Source: CAYQZD01 sp964421875 (GTDB lineage Bacteria; Electryoneota; Tariuqbacteria; Tariuqbacterales; Tariuqbacteraceae). From it: a stretch of DNA of 59,148 nucleotides. The stretch's first letter is position 1. The number at the start of each line of letters is the position of its first letter. Position numbers and translations under genes: made by a program. Positions 6,939-15,931 of this stretch are shown piece after piece. The stretch is from NCBI GenBank assembly GCA_964421875.1, contig CAYQZD010000007.1:1-59148 (forward strand), in the 5' to 3' direction. The notes under the pieces were generated by a model. That model was not told the DNA's origin and made no database searches. It saw nothing but the letters and a program-made list of their open reading frames with translations.

Positions 6939-9935
6939 ATGGGAGTAAATAATAACTTGAAAACAGGCTTTCACCGCCTCGCAGGCAAGTGGATAACCTT
7001 GATGGCCACAGCCTTGGCAGTTATACCACTGACGCTGCAACGTCCAACCTATGGGCAAGAACTTCGGAGCTATCAAATTACCTGCGACTCCAGTGATTTC
7101 GCCTATATTTTAGCCCATCCTGAAGAGAACATATACATCGACTGCGAATTCGAGTATGACGGCCAAACCTGGAATGATGCCCGGTTCCGTATCAGAGGCG
7201 AAACCAGCCGCCTCTACCCTAAAAAATCCTTCAAGGTCAATTTCGACGCCGACGACCGCTTCTTCGAACGAGATAAAATGAACCTCGTTTCCGAATGGAC
7301 CGATCCGACCTTTTCCAGGGAATATCTTGCATATGATATGTACCAACGCTCCGGACTGTACGCTTCAGAAACCTGGTTCGCGCGGCTCTATGTCAACGGA
7401 GACTACATAGGATTATACCTCGATGTGGAAGAAATCGACGAACACTATCTCCGATACACTCTTCTGCCTGATGACGCTTCAATCTATAAAGCGGACCGGG
7501 ATGGCTGCTTCCTTTCCACCACCGAAAATGTCGATAGTCTATGGAAAAAAAGGAATAATGAAGCCACCGGCTTCTACGACCTGTTGTATCTCATCGAATG
7601 GCTGGATACCGCCCAGGATGTGGATTTCTTCACCGGACTGCAGGATTATTTCGACCGTGACGAACTGGCAAGGGTGATTGCAGTCAACGCCTTAATCGGC
7701 AATTCTTCTACCTATTATCATAACTATCATATGGTTCACGACATCGGAGAGGGCGGAATCTGGCGGATGCTCCCCTGGGATATGGATAAAACTTATGACT
7801 ATTGGGGCAATTACGTCCAACCTAATTACTACCGTGCAGGGAATCAATACTGGGAGCAGACCAACGTCTTGATTAACCGTTGTTGGCGGGACGCAGAGAT
7901 GAGCGCCTTGATTCTCCAGCATATGAACGGGCTCATCGACAGCGTTTTTCTTGAAAGTTACTATACTACCGTAACCAGCCAGCTCTGCAGTCTGCTTTAT
8001 GACGCGGTGCAGGAAGATACCCTCAAGCAATTCACCACCCAAAATTTCCTCGACGAGCTAAACTTGATTCCCACGCGCGTGACCAACCGCATCAATAACT
8101 TGACATACCGTATTCAAAACGCTCCGTTGCCCTTCGATTTCCACAGAGCGATTCTGACTCCAAACGGAGTCTATTTCTCCTGGGATTCGACCCATATCCC
8201 CTCGGGACAGCCGCTGACCTACACCATCACCATCGGTGACCACTTCCTCTTCAACGGGAACAACCTCACCATTGAGAACATCGCTGACACCTGCCACCTG
8301 TTCTCAAACCTGCAGCCCGGAGTGTATTACTGGAATGTGGGGGCGGTGAAACCAAGCGGCGGATACCTCAGGAGCATTTCATTCTACCATACTCTGCGAA
8401 TCCCCGAAAACGCCTTCAGAGGAACCGTGATCACCGGAAACATCGATTCCGCGGCCGTATGGAACCTGAGCGGCAGCCCCTACTGCTTACCCGAGGGAAT
8501 AACCGTCTCTGAAAGTGGGGCTCTGAATATCGAACCGGGAGTGCTGGTGGGTATCGGCGCGGGAAGGAATTTCATTGTCAACGGGAGGCTCACCGCTTTA
8601 GGGACCGAAGACGACACAATACGCTTTGTTCCCTTGAATCCGACGGCAAGTCCCTGGGGAGCGTTTGTAACTCATAATCCCAATGCTGAGGTGAATCTCG
8701 CTTATACTTCCATCATCGGTGGCAGCGAAGGTCCGTCCTGGCCCTTGAGCCCGGCTTTCTTCCAGCTTGAAGGAGGCAGGGTGGAATTATTAGACAGCCA
8801 TATCGGCTTGGCTCAATTGCGTGGAATATGGTCATTAAATACCGACCTTCACCTTGAAAGAGTCAATTTTGAACACATTCCTCTGAGCCCCGTACTGACG
8901 AAAGGAGGCAGCGTTGTAATTCGTTCCTGCCGTTTCGCCCGCTGCAGCGGTTCGATTTTTCACGGTCTCCTGATCGATATTGAGGATATCCAAACCCCTA
9001 ATTCCTGTGAAATCAGCGATTGCAGAATGTACTATTGTGTTGACGACGCCATCGACCTGGACAGTGTGGAAACCGCGCTTATCAGCAGAAACTACATTAC
9101 CGGCTGTGATGATAAGGGTATATCTATCGGTCGGCATTCCAACGGGATAGTCATCTCCAATAATATCGTCACCGAATGCAGTATCGGCGTCGCCATCAAA
9201 ACCAGCTCTAATTCCACACTATACAATAACATCATAGCCTTTAACGATGTGGGTTTCTCCGCGCCTAACGAAAGCGGAGGAGGAGGCGCGGTAAATATTT
9301 ACAATTCCATTCTATGGAGCAATGTGACTCGTATCGAGCCCAATCCTCAAGCCAGCCTCACCTTCGAACACTGCCTCATCCAGGATGAACCCCTGTATCC
9401 GGGAGCGGGGAACCTAAATAACGATCCCGATTTCATCGATGTCTGGAACAATAACTTCGTACCCCAAGAGGAATCCCCGCTACTCGACGCCGGCTATGGA
9501 ACAGGACACCCTGAACTGGATTATGTCTACCACCAACGCATCGACATCCCCGAAATTCCCAACACCGGCGCGGGAAATATCCCCTACGTCGATATCGGCG
9601 TTTACGAATATTATCAAGGAATAGGGGGCGTCAATCCTCATCCGGAAGAACCTCCGCAGCGGCATATTCTCCTGACCAACTACCCCAACCCTTTTAACGA
9701 TGCCACTAAAATCGAATTTGAGATGAGCCGGTCTGATTGGGTCAAGATAAAAATATTCAATGTTTTGGGAAGAGTGGTATTCGAAAGGAAATTTGAAAGG
9801 TTATCTGTAGGACCGCATTCGTTCCTGTGGAACGGAAGAGACAAAAACGGTTTCTCCCTCGCCTCAGGTCTTTACTTCTGCCGCCTGGAACATCGGAGCG
9901 GATATACTGTTAGAAAGCTGACGCTGCTAAAATAA
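6939..9935 (+). CDS. Secreted CotH-kinase and beta-helix protein with sorting domain
   Basis: Large exported protein (998 residues). After a basic and hydrophobic leader comes a CotH kinase domain (about residues 25-390): FRIRGETSRLYPKKSFKVNF, DKMNLVSEWTDPTFSREYLA, and the metal-site motif LPWDMDKTYDYWG near 7770. CotH family proteins are atypical kinases; Bacillus CotH phosphorylates coat proteins. The middle (about 480-860) is a right-handed parallel beta-helix, shown by NNIVTECSIGVAIKTSSNST-like repeats. The C-terminus is a sorting domain (NYPNPFNDATKIEFEM, FNVLGRVV, GLYFCRLE). AGGAGA at 6928-6933 supports the start. Substrate unknown; secreted CotH proteins in such lineages are often linked to spore coat or cellulosome-like surface structures, which cannot be tested here. 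Confidence 0.88.
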   Translation: MGVNNNLKTGFHRLAGKWITLMATALAVIPLTLQRPTYGQELRSYQITCDSSDFAYILAHPEENIYIDCEFEYDGQTWNDARFRIRGETSRLYPKKSFKVNFDADDRFFERDKMNLVSEWTDPTFSREYLAYDMYQRSGLYASETWFARLYVNGDYIGLYLDVEEIDEHYLRYTLLPDDASIYKADRDGCFLSTTENVDSLWKKRNNEATGFYDLLYLIEWLDTAQDVDFFTGLQDYFDRDELARVIAVNALIGNSSTYYHNYHMVHDIGEGGIWRMLPWDMDKTYDYWGNYVQPNYYRAGNQYWEQTNVLINRCWRDAEMSALILQHMNGLIDSVFLESYYTTVTSQLCSLLYDAVQEDTLKQFTTQNFLDELNLIPTRVTNRINNLTYRIQNAPLPFDFHRAILTPNGVYFSWDSTHIPSGQPLTYTITIGDHFLFNGNNLTIENIADTCHLFSNLQPGVYYWNVGAVKPSGGYLRSISFYHTLRIPENAFRGTVITGNIDSAAVWNLSGSPYCLPEGITVSESGALNIEPGVLVGIGAGRNFIVNGRLTALGTEDDTIRFVPLNPTASPWGAFVTHNPNAEVNLAYTSIIGGSEGPSWPLSPAFFQLEGGRVELLDSHIGLAQLRGIWSLNTDLHLERVNFEHIPLSPVLTKGGSVVIRSCRFARCSGSIFHGLLIDIEDIQTPNSCEISDCRMYYCVDDAIDLDSVETALISRNYITGCDDKGISIGRHSNGIVISNNIVTECSIGVAIKTSSNSTLYNNIIAFNDVGFSAPNESGGGGAVNIYNSILWSNVTRIEPNPQASLTFEHCLIQDEPLYPGAGNLNNDPDFIDVWNNNFVPQEESPLLDAGYGTGHPELDYVYHQRIDIPEIPNTGAGNIPYVDIGVYEYYQGIGGVNPHPEEPPQRHILLTNYPNPFNDATKIEFEMSRSDWVKIKIFNVLGRVVFERKFERLSVGPHSFLWNGRDKNGFSLASGLYFCRLEHRSGYTVRKLTLLK

Positions 9936-10018
9936 TGGCGGGCGGCGAGCAGTGGCGTTCAATGCGCCTGCGGCGCATAAATCGCTCGGAATGACATCCT
10001 CTTTCTCGTCATTCTTCT

Positions 10019-10151
10019 CAAGGCATGTTGCCCAAACATTTATGTCGGGTTCGAGGACGAACCCGACTCCAAAGCACCTCTCGGAGGCGGGATTGTCTAA
10101 ATCCCGCCATTTAGAAAAATAAATAAAAATTGGTTTCGGCAACACGCCTTT
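10019..10151. repeat. Nested palindromic element, TGTTGCC family, copy 1
   Basis: Outer arms AAGGCATGTTGCC (from 10020) and GGCAACACGCCTT (to about 10149) enclose two further hairpins: GTCGGGTTCG/CGAACCCGAC at 10044-10067 and GGCGGGATT/AATCCCGCC around 10085-10110. The same outer-inner architecture recurs at 33685-33816. The short open frame here encodes only repeat sequence and is not called. Confidence 0.7.
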
Positions 10152-10167
10152 CAAAAATGGCTATAAA

Positions 10168-10422
10168 TTACCGATTTTCCGCACTATCTCTATTCGCCAG
10201 TAAATTCCTTAACCCCTCCTCCAATTCCATCATCTTATCCAAATCACTGTAAATAAGCGGGTTTGCGTCTATCCCCTGCTCCAGATTGTGCCTGAGTACC
10301 TCCCCGGCGATCCCCGGAGGGGGCTGGCTGGTATTCAGGATATAATAAAAGCCTGATATAAGCGCCAATCCCAGTGTGAATTTCCCCCAGGATACAATTC
10401 TATGTCTGACCGAATTATTCAT
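10168..10422 (-). CDS. Small membrane protein next to the YeiH-type permease
   Basis: An 84-residue protein of unknown function. The ATG at 10422 is chosen because it lies 10 bases after the YeiH-type stop, whereas the longer frame would overlap that gene. The product has one membrane segment (FTLGLALISGFYYIL) followed by a soluble, acidic C-terminal helix (SDLDKMMELEEGLRNLL). The tight spacing implies co-transcription with, and possibly an accessory role to, the transporter. No family recognised. Confidence 0.6.
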   Translation of the reverse strand: MNNSVRHRIVSWGKFTLGLALISGFYYILNTSQPPPGIAGEVLRHNLEQGIDANPLIYSDLDKMMELEEGLRNLLANRDSAENR

Positions 10423-10432
10423 AATACCGCCG

Positions 10433-11758
10433 CTATATTGGTTTGGGCCATAAAATCCCGCCAAAGGCGAGATAAGCCGCTATCAGCGTCAAAACCAGAT
10501 TGAATGACTGACCTACAACATAGAGGATGATGGGCTTTCCTCCCACCAATTGGCTCGCCAATTCCTTGAAGTTCGATTCCAGCCCGATGGAGACGAAAGC
10601 CAGGCAGAAAAACCAGCCCCTGCAGGGATTGGTGACCGCCTTGAGCACCTCCGATTCCACCGTTTTCAATCCCATCAGCGGCGCCAGCAGAAATGAAAAT
10701 ATTAGCGACGCCGCTACGAAACCGACAATGAACTTGGGCATACGGTACCAAATCTCCATCGCCGAAGGTTTGGGCGCCCCGGGTACCCGTTCCACATTGG
10801 TAACCCAATAGAGAGCGACAAAAAACGCCATCACCCCGATGAGTATGTTCTGTATCATCTTCACCACCGCAGCCACCTTCTCCGCCTCTGGCCCCAGCAT
10901 CGAACCGGCTGCCACCACCGCCCCGGTGGAATCGATAGTGCCGCCCATCCAAGCCGCGCCAACTATCTTATCCATCCCGATGGCGCAAATTATCGGCGGC
11001 ATAAAAACCATCATCAACACCGTGAGAATCAGAGTCATCCCCACCGCCAGCGTCAGTTCCTCCTTCTTCGCCTTAGACGCCGCAGCCGCCGCGATTGCCG
11101 CCGACACTCCGCAGACCGAAGTGGCGCAGGCGATGATTATCACCAAGGGCTTGCTCACCATCTTCAGCAGTTTCACGCCGAAAATATACATAAATATGAC
11201 GACCGTAGGGGTCACCATCCAGGCTACGAACAATCCCGGTCCCCCTAACTGCAGAATCTTGCTGAACAATATCTCAGCGCCCAATAAAACCAACCCGGTC
11301 TTGATATACATCTCGGTTTTCGCTCCCGCCAGCAGCCATTTCGGAACACCGATGGTGTTCGATATCAGCAGTCCGATTATCAGCGCCCAAAAAGCATACC
11401 CCAACCCGCAGGCCTTTATGCTAAATTGATTGGCTAAGATATAGGAAACTATCGCCAACACAAACACTATCGTGTAGCCGGGGATATACCGTTTTATGTC
11501 CCCCTTCATAAAAGCCATCCCGATAATGGTCAATATTCCCAGCCCCAGCCACAAAAATATCAGGGGAACGATGATGTTTCCCTCCACCACTCCGTCCTTC
11601 ACAATCTGAAACACATTCAGCGGATTGTCGGTCCATTTGCCGATTTTGTAAACCTTATCGACGGCTCCGGTGACCGCGGTGAGGATTATAATAAATCCAA
11701 ACCAGACCGCCCACCAATCTTCAAGCCTCCACAAATCGGACCATTTGCCCTTGGACAT
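10433..11758 (-). CDS. YeiH/UPF0324-family permease (putative sulfate exporter type)
   Basis: Integral inner-membrane protein of the YeiH/YadS family, annotated elsewhere as putative sulfate exporters without firm substrate data. Multiple hydrophobic segments cover the protein, with the family's characteristic regions GLGYAFWALIIGLLISNT, KTGLVLLGAEILF, CATSVCGVSAAIAAAAASKA and AAWMGGTIDSTGAVVAAG. At 441 residues it is about 100 longer than the usual family member: the first 90 residues add hydrophobic segments (WWAVWFGFIIILTAV and IIVPLIFLWLGLGILTII). GGAGG lies 9 bases before the ATG. It precedes the small membrane protein in the same direction. Confidence 0.85.
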   Translation of the reverse strand: MSKGKWSDLWRLEDWWAVWFGFIIILTAVTGAVDKVYKIGKWTDNPLNVFQIVKDGVVEGNIIVPLIFLWLGLGILTIIGMAFMKGDIKRYIPGYTIVFVLAIVSYILANQFSIKACGLGYAFWALIIGLLISNTIGVPKWLLAGAKTEMYIKTGLVLLGAEILFSKILQLGGPGLFVAWMVTPTVVIFMYIFGVKLLKMVSKPLVIIIACATSVCGVSAAIAAAAASKAKKEELTLAVGMTLILTVLMMVFMPPIICAIGMDKIVGAAWMGGTIDSTGAVVAAGSMLGPEAEKVAAVVKMIQNILIGVMAFFVALYWVTNVERVPGAPKPSAMEIWYRMPKFIVGFVAASLIFSFLLAPLMGLKTVESEVLKAVTNPCRGWFFCLAFVSIGLESNFKELASQLVGGKPIILYVVGQSFNLVLTLIAAYLAFGGILWPKPI

Positions 11759-11820
11759 TGAAAGAATCCTCCGTTAAAGGGAATCTTATATTATTGTTTA
11801 TCCCCCAGTCGATTTTCTGC

Positions 11821-11886
11821 TTTTGGTTTTCTGTATGCGGTATTCGGTTTTCTGTTTGCGGTTCCCTGTTCTCTGTTCTCTGTTCT
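11821..11886. repeat. Low-complexity CTGTTCTCTGTTCTCTG tract
   Basis: Related to the tract at 4570-4625: GGTTTTCTGT units followed by CTGTTCTCTGTTCTCTGTTC. It fills most of the 134-base gap between lptE and the YeiH-type gene. It shows no terminator hairpin. Confidence 0.5.
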
Positions 11887-11892
11887 CGGACT

Positions 11893-12408
11893 CTACCATC
11901 CGCTGACCGCCTTGTTGATAATATCCTCCGCCAGCTTTTTCACAGCTTCGTCAATCCCCTTCTGGCGGTCGTCGCCGGGCTGCACAGGGTAAGGGTATAT
12001 TCCGAAGGCGGACAAGTCCTCCTCCACTATCACCTGCCGGTTCTTCAGGTCTTCGAACTTTACCCGCACCCGGATTTGAACTTTGAATTCCGACACTACC
12101 TCACCGGCGGAGTAAGTCATTGGAACATCCGAAATCCCCACTATCCTCCCCTCCAATATCGAATCCGCTTGGTCGCGGTCGGCGATGTTTAAATTGCTTT
12201 CCGCGTTCACAGCCATTATAAGCGCATCCGTTAGCTGCTCTTCCAGCCCGAATTCCGAGGTTGAGTTCCCAAACAAGGGGACATAAACCGTTTCAATCCC
12301 CACCAATCCCGACCCGGAAAAAGAATAATAGCCGCAGCCGCATATCTGGACAGAAAATATTATCGCCAATAAAAAAATGGTCGATACATTAGAATTTATT
12401 TTATTCAT
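11893..12408 (-). CDS. lptE: LptE-family outer-membrane lipoprotein
   Basis: LptE is the lipoprotein plug of the LptD outer-membrane barrel that places lipopolysaccharide on the cell surface. The ATG at 12408 gives MNKINSNVSTIFLLAIIF and then a lipobox ending ICGC, directly followed by the family hallmark GYYSFSG, with VYVPLFGNSTSEFGLEEQL and the closing AVKKLAEDIINKAVSGW. Length 171 residues is typical. It sits 28 bases downstream of the sigma-54 activator in the same direction, so the two are probably co-transcribed. The partner lptD is not in the window. The lipobox -2 position is Cys, slightly unusual. Confidence 0.85.
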   Translation of the reverse strand: MNKINSNVSTIFLLAIIFSVQICGCGYYSFSGSGLVGIETVYVPLFGNSTSEFGLEEQLTDALIMAVNAESNLNIADRDQADSILEGRIVGISDVPMTYSAGEVVSEFKVQIRVRVKFEDLKNRQVIVEEDLSAFGIYPYPVQPGDDRQKGIDEAVKKLAEDIINKAVSGW

Positions 12409-12436
12409 AATAATACCTGTTAACATTAAAATAATG

Positions 12437-13519
12437 CTACGACAACCCATACTGCTTCAGTTTCCGGTAAAGCGTCCGCTCGCCGATGCCCAAAGCTTTC
12501 GCTGTCATCCTGCGGTTCCCGCTGTATTCATCTAAAGTGCGGAAAATCTGCTCCCGCTCCATATCATCCAGACTCGCGCTGCTGACCTCTAAATGAGATT
12601 CCCGATTTAGCAATTCACCTAACATCTCTTTCACTTCCCGCACCTCCCGGTTCAGTTCGAATAAAGCGCCATAGATGAACTCGACATCGATAACGCCTTG
12701 CGGACGGCGCGAAACCACCGGGAGATGGTACGAAGTCTGCGGCTGGGGTGTGAGCAGCCTTGTTATCTGTTCCCGGCCGATAGCGCTCCCTCTTTCCAGC
12801 GTGACCACGCTTTCGATAAAATTCTTCAGTTCGCGGACATTCCCTTCCCAGTAGGCGTTGGTGAGCAGCTCCATCGCTTCAGCGGTTATCCGCGGCGCTT
12901 CGATACTGTTGCGGCGGCAGAAATCCTGAGCGAAATGGCTCGCCAACACCGGTATATCTTTCCTCCGTTCCCGCAAAGGCGGGATAAAGATGTTCACCGC
13001 TTTCAGCCGGAAATACAAATCGCTGCGAAACTGGCCCCGAGCCGTAGCTTCGGCGATGTCGCGGTTGGTGGCGGCGATAACCCGCACATCCACCCTAATA
13101 TCCGAAGACCCGCCCACCCGCATAAACTGGCCTGTCTCAAGGATGCGCAGGATTTTCACCTGAGAATTCAACGGCATTTCGCCGATTTCGTCCAGCAAAA
13201 TCGCGCCGCCGTCCGCAGTCTCGAAATAGCCTTTCCGCTGCTTGTCAGCCCCGGTGAAGGAACCGCGTTCATGACCGAATACCTCGCTCTCGAAAATCCC
13301 CTCCGGTATCGCCCCGCAGTTTACCGTCACCAGCGGTTTCGAAGACCGGGGGGAAAGCCGGTGTATCATTCGAGCCACAACTTCCTTCCCCGTCCCCGAT
13401 TCGCCGGTTATAAGCACTGAGATGTCGGACGCCGCCACCTGTTTCGCCAGCGCCCGGATTGATTCAGCCGCTTCCGATTCACCTATGAAATATGAATTAT
13501 TGTCGTGAACACTGTTCAT
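12437..13519 (-). CDS. Sigma-54-dependent activator without a sensory domain
   Basis: Bacterial enhancer-binding protein of 360 residues. The AAA+ domain begins almost at the N-terminus: Walker A GESGTGKE, Walker B GGAILLDEIGEM, the sigma-54 contact loop ESEVFGHERGSFTGA (here GSFTGA in place of GAFTGA) and the R-finger region LYFRL. A Fis-type helix-turn-helix closes the protein (NRRMTAKALGIGERTLYRKL). There is no receiver, GAF or PAS domain in front, so control must come from expression level, a partner protein, or the 55-residue linker before the HTH. Located directly upstream of lptE, which hints at an envelope-linked regulon. Confidence 0.93.
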   Translation of the reverse strand: MNSVHDNNSYFIGESEAAESIRALAKQVAASDISVLITGESGTGKEVVARMIHRLSPRSSKPLVTVNCGAIPEGIFESEVFGHERGSFTGADKQRKGYFETADGGAILLDEIGEMPLNSQVKILRILETGQFMRVGGSSDIRVDVRVIAATNRDIAEATARGQFRSDLYFRLKAVNIFIPPLRERRKDIPVLASHFAQDFCRRNSIEAPRITAEAMELLTNAYWEGNVRELKNFIESVVTLERGSAIGREQITRLLTPQPQTSYHLPVVSRRPQGVIDVEFIYGALFELNREVREVKEMLGELLNRESHLEVSSASLDDMEREQIFRTLDEYSGNRRMTAKALGIGERTLYRKLKQYGLS

Positions 13520-13575
13520 AACATTTCCTGATTCAGTCCAATGTTATGTATTGTGACATTGAGAGTTAGTTTTAC

Positions 13576-13656
13576 ATGTCGGATTCGAGGACGATCCCGA
13601 CTCCAGAATAAAGTGTAATTGGAACAAGGGAGTCGGGATGGTCTCCATCCCGACAA
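13576..13656. repeat. Pair of GTCGGG palindromes
   Basis: Two short hairpins, GTCGGATTCG/CGATCCCGAC and GTCGGGATGG/CCATCCCGAC, lie in the gap between the activator and the MBL gene. They belong to the same family as the hairpins at 10044-10067 and 29747-29770. Confidence 0.6.
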
Positions 13657-13666
13657 CTTTCTTCAG

Positions 13667-14407
13667 TTATAAAGCCAGCCGCATCCCGTCGAAGGCGTAT
13701 TCCACTTTTACTCCCGCTATTTCAACCGATGTCGTATCCGTTCCCGGCGGAATATGGGTGAATATCACCCGCTTCATTCCCGAATTCGAAGCTTCACGCA
13801 CCACCTCTTCGACACCGATATGGGTGCATTCCACAATCATCAAACCAGTCCCAGGTTCCGGCGCTAAATCAAGCGCGCCCATCAAGTCGGCGCTGTAGTA
13901 AACCTTATTAAAACCGCTGCAGAAGGTCAGAGAAAAGGAATTAATCCCTATCCCATATTGGTCGACGAATTGTTCCAATCCCTCCAGGTGTCGATTGGGA
14001 TTGGCGTGAACCGCGAAATCATCGACGCGAAAAACTTCGCTCCCGCCGTATTCAAAAATCTCATAGCTGTACGACAGCTTTTCCCGCAGCAGATAGAGTT
14101 GATGGAAGAACGCCTTGAAAGCGCTTCCCGCGCCTTCCGGCAGATAAATCTCCAAAGGCTCAGTCCGCCCCGTCAAATACATATACTGCAACAAAACCGG
14201 TATCCCCGCGCAGTGGTCGGGATGGGTGTGGCTGACAACTATCTTCTCGATATGATTGGCCTCGACGCCATTCTGCAGGAGCGAACGGGTCGCCCCCTCC
14301 CCGCAGTCTATCAGATACATCCCGCCGCCAGATTCCACCAGTATCGAGGCGTGAAACCTTTCAATTTCCGACAATCCTGAAGCTGTCCCGATAAAAATCA
14401 GGTTCAA
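13667..14407 (-). CDS. MBL-fold metallo-hydrolase, RNase Z-like
   Basis: Metallo-beta-lactamase-fold hydrolase of 246 residues. The zinc motif SHTHPDH is present, followed by further ligands in VYYSADL and a C-terminal VIFTHIPPG. The first line, NLIFIGTASGLSEIERFHAS, resembles the RNase Z/arylsulfatase-like branch (GTG-type start with a substrate loop). It is shorter than typical tRNase Z (about 300) and has no recognisable exosite, so true tRNA 3' processing is uncertain; cyclic-nucleotide or sulfate ester hydrolysis are alternatives. Start is a TTG behind AAAGGGGATT. It lies between the activator and purD with no operon overlap. Confidence 0.8.
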   Translation of the reverse strand: MNLIFIGTASGLSEIERFHASILVESGGGMYLIDCGEGATRSLLQNGVEANHIEKIVVSHTHPDHCAGIPVLLQYMYLTGRTEPLEIYLPEGAGSAFKAFFHQLYLLREKLSYSYEIFEYGGSEVFRVDDFAVHANPNRHLEGLEQFVDQYGIGINSFSLTFCSGFNKVYYSADLMGALDLAPEPGTGLMIVECTHIGVEEVVREASNSGMKRVIFTHIPPGTDTTSVEIAGVKVEYAFDGMRLAL

Positions 14408-14498
14408 ACTAATCCCCTTTCAACGCCTGCTTTTAAACTATCCCGCGATTTCACGACTTTACGATTTTACGATTTCACTAATTCAACAGTTCACTGGT

Positions 14499-15788
14499 TC
14501 ACCGCCCCAGCGCCCGCCATCCAATATCGCGCCGGAAATACATATCCTTGAAATTAATACCATCGATCGCGCCGTAGGCGCGCTCCAAAGCCGCCTTCAG
14601 CGAATCCCCCAGACCCGTGACGCCCAGCACCCTGCCGCCGCTGGTGACCACATCATTCCCGTCAATCCTGGTCCCGGCATGGAATACAATCGTGTCCTCG
14701 TAATCCCGCTCCAGCCCGGTTATCAGATACCCTTTGGCGTAACTTCCGGGATACCCCCCCGAAGCCGTTATCACACAGGCGGCGTGGCGCTGCCCGCTGT
14801 AAACTTCCAAGCCCGGGTGGTCCTTCAGATAGTGCCTGACTCCCTCCTCTTCGGTCGAAGCGAGCATCATCTCCAGCAGGTCGCCCTGTATCAATGGTAA
14901 AACACACTGGGTTTCAGGGTCTCCGAAACGGCAGTTGAATTCCAGCACTTTAGGCCCGTCGTCGGTGATAATCAGCCCGCAGTAGAGCATCCCTTGATAA
15001 ATCCTGTCCTTGTCCCGCATAGCTTCCAATATCGGCCGCGCAATGCGCCTTTCCACCTCGGACAAAAGCTCAGCCGTAGCGACCGGCGGCGGCGAGTACG
15101 CCCCCATTCCTCCGGTGTTCAAGCCGGTGTCCCCCTCCCCAATCTGCTTGTGGTCCTGCGAAGGAGGTAATGCGATGACATTGTTCCCGCCGGTGATGAA
15201 GAAGCAGGAAAGCTCCTCCCCCTCCAGATACTCCTCAATCACCACCGTAGCGCCGGCTTCCCCGAATTTACGGTTCTCGATGATGTCCCGCAAGGTCTTC
15301 ACCGCCTCCGCGCGGCTTTCTGCGACGATTACTCCCTTGCCCGCCGCCAAGCCCGAAGCTTTGATAACCACCGGGAATCTACTCATCACCGGCGATTTCA
15401 GCGCCGACGCCACATCGGTGTGCGCCGTAAACTCCGCGGTGGGAACCCCGGTCTCCGCCATCAAAGATTTAGCGAAGGCTTTGTCCCCCTCAATCATCGC
15501 CGCCTTAGCCGTAGGCCCGAATACCTTTAAGCCCTCGGCGTTGAAACGGTCCACTATCCCCTCCACCAAGGGCTGTTCCGGACCCACTATGGTGAAATCC
15601 ACCCCGGCTGACTTGACGAAATCGATGACAGCTTCGAAATCCCCCCCATTCACCGCAGGGCATTCCCAATTCCGGGCGATACCGGCGTTCCCCGGAATGC
15701 AGTACAGTTTGCCGCACAAGGGCGACTGCGCGATTTTCCAGCAGAGGGCGTGTTCCCGCCCCCCGGAACCGATGACTAAGATTTTCAT
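14499..15788 (-). CDS. purD: Phosphoribosylamine-glycine ligase
   Basis: GAR synthetase, the second step of de novo purine synthesis: ATP-dependent joining of glycine to phosphoribosylamine. Full length at 429 residues. N-terminal MKILVIGSGGREHALCWKI, then the ATP-grasp domain with KASGLAAGKGV, ATVVIEEYLEGEELSCF, PPSQDHKQIGEGDTG and NTGGMGAYSP, and the metal-binding LEFNCRFGDPETQ. No other purine genes adjoin it. The start region has no clear Shine-Dalgarno sequence. Downstream (14440-14498) is a low-complexity ACGATTT/TTCACT tract. Confidence 0.97.
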   Translation of the reverse strand: MKILVIGSGGREHALCWKIAQSPLCGKLYCIPGNAGIARNWECPAVNGGDFEAVIDFVKSAGVDFTIVGPEQPLVEGIVDRFNAEGLKVFGPTAKAAMIEGDKAFAKSLMAETGVPTAEFTAHTDVASALKSPVMSRFPVVIKASGLAAGKGVIVAESRAEAVKTLRDIIENRKFGEAGATVVIEEYLEGEELSCFFITGGNNVIALPPSQDHKQIGEGDTGLNTGGMGAYSPPPVATAELLSEVERRIARPILEAMRDKDRIYQGMLYCGLIITDDGPKVLEFNCRFGDPETQCVLPLIQGDLLEMMLASTEEEGVRHYLKDHPGLEVYSGQRHAACVITASGGYPGSYAKGYLITGLERDYEDTIVFHAGTRIDGNDVVTSGGRVLGVTGLGDSLKAALERAYGAIDGINFKDMYFRRDIGWRALGR

Positions 15789-15864
15789 AGCATACTTAAA
15801 ATTTATGATGGTATAATTTTATGTTCGATAATAATTGCCAATTTTAATACAGGAAAGCCACTCC

Positions 15865-15892
15865 GTAGGAGCGTTCAATTGAACGCCCCTAC
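15865..15892. repeat. 28-bp palindrome, one mismatch
   Basis: A 28-base near-perfect palindrome, centred on TTCAATTGAA with outer arms GTAGGAGCG and CGCCCCTAC. It differs by one base from the perfect palindrome inside the broken transposase at 17341-17368. It sits in the 143-base gap between purD and the kinase gene. Confidence 0.85.
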
Positions 15893-15931
15893 CTAAGACT
15901 AAAACATGCCATTGATATATAGCAACTTGAA

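Noticed and set aside
9927..10154. 75-residue minus-strand open frame
   Set aside because: It lies wholly in palindromic repeats at 10019-10151 and has no ribosome binding site or protein-like pattern.
11758..12192. 144-residue plus-strand open frame
   Set aside because: Starts in the CTGTTCTCTGT tract and runs antisense to lptE.
12698..13420. 240-residue plus-strand open frame opposite the sigma-54 activator
   Set aside because: Antisense to the AAA+ domain; no start signals and biased composition.
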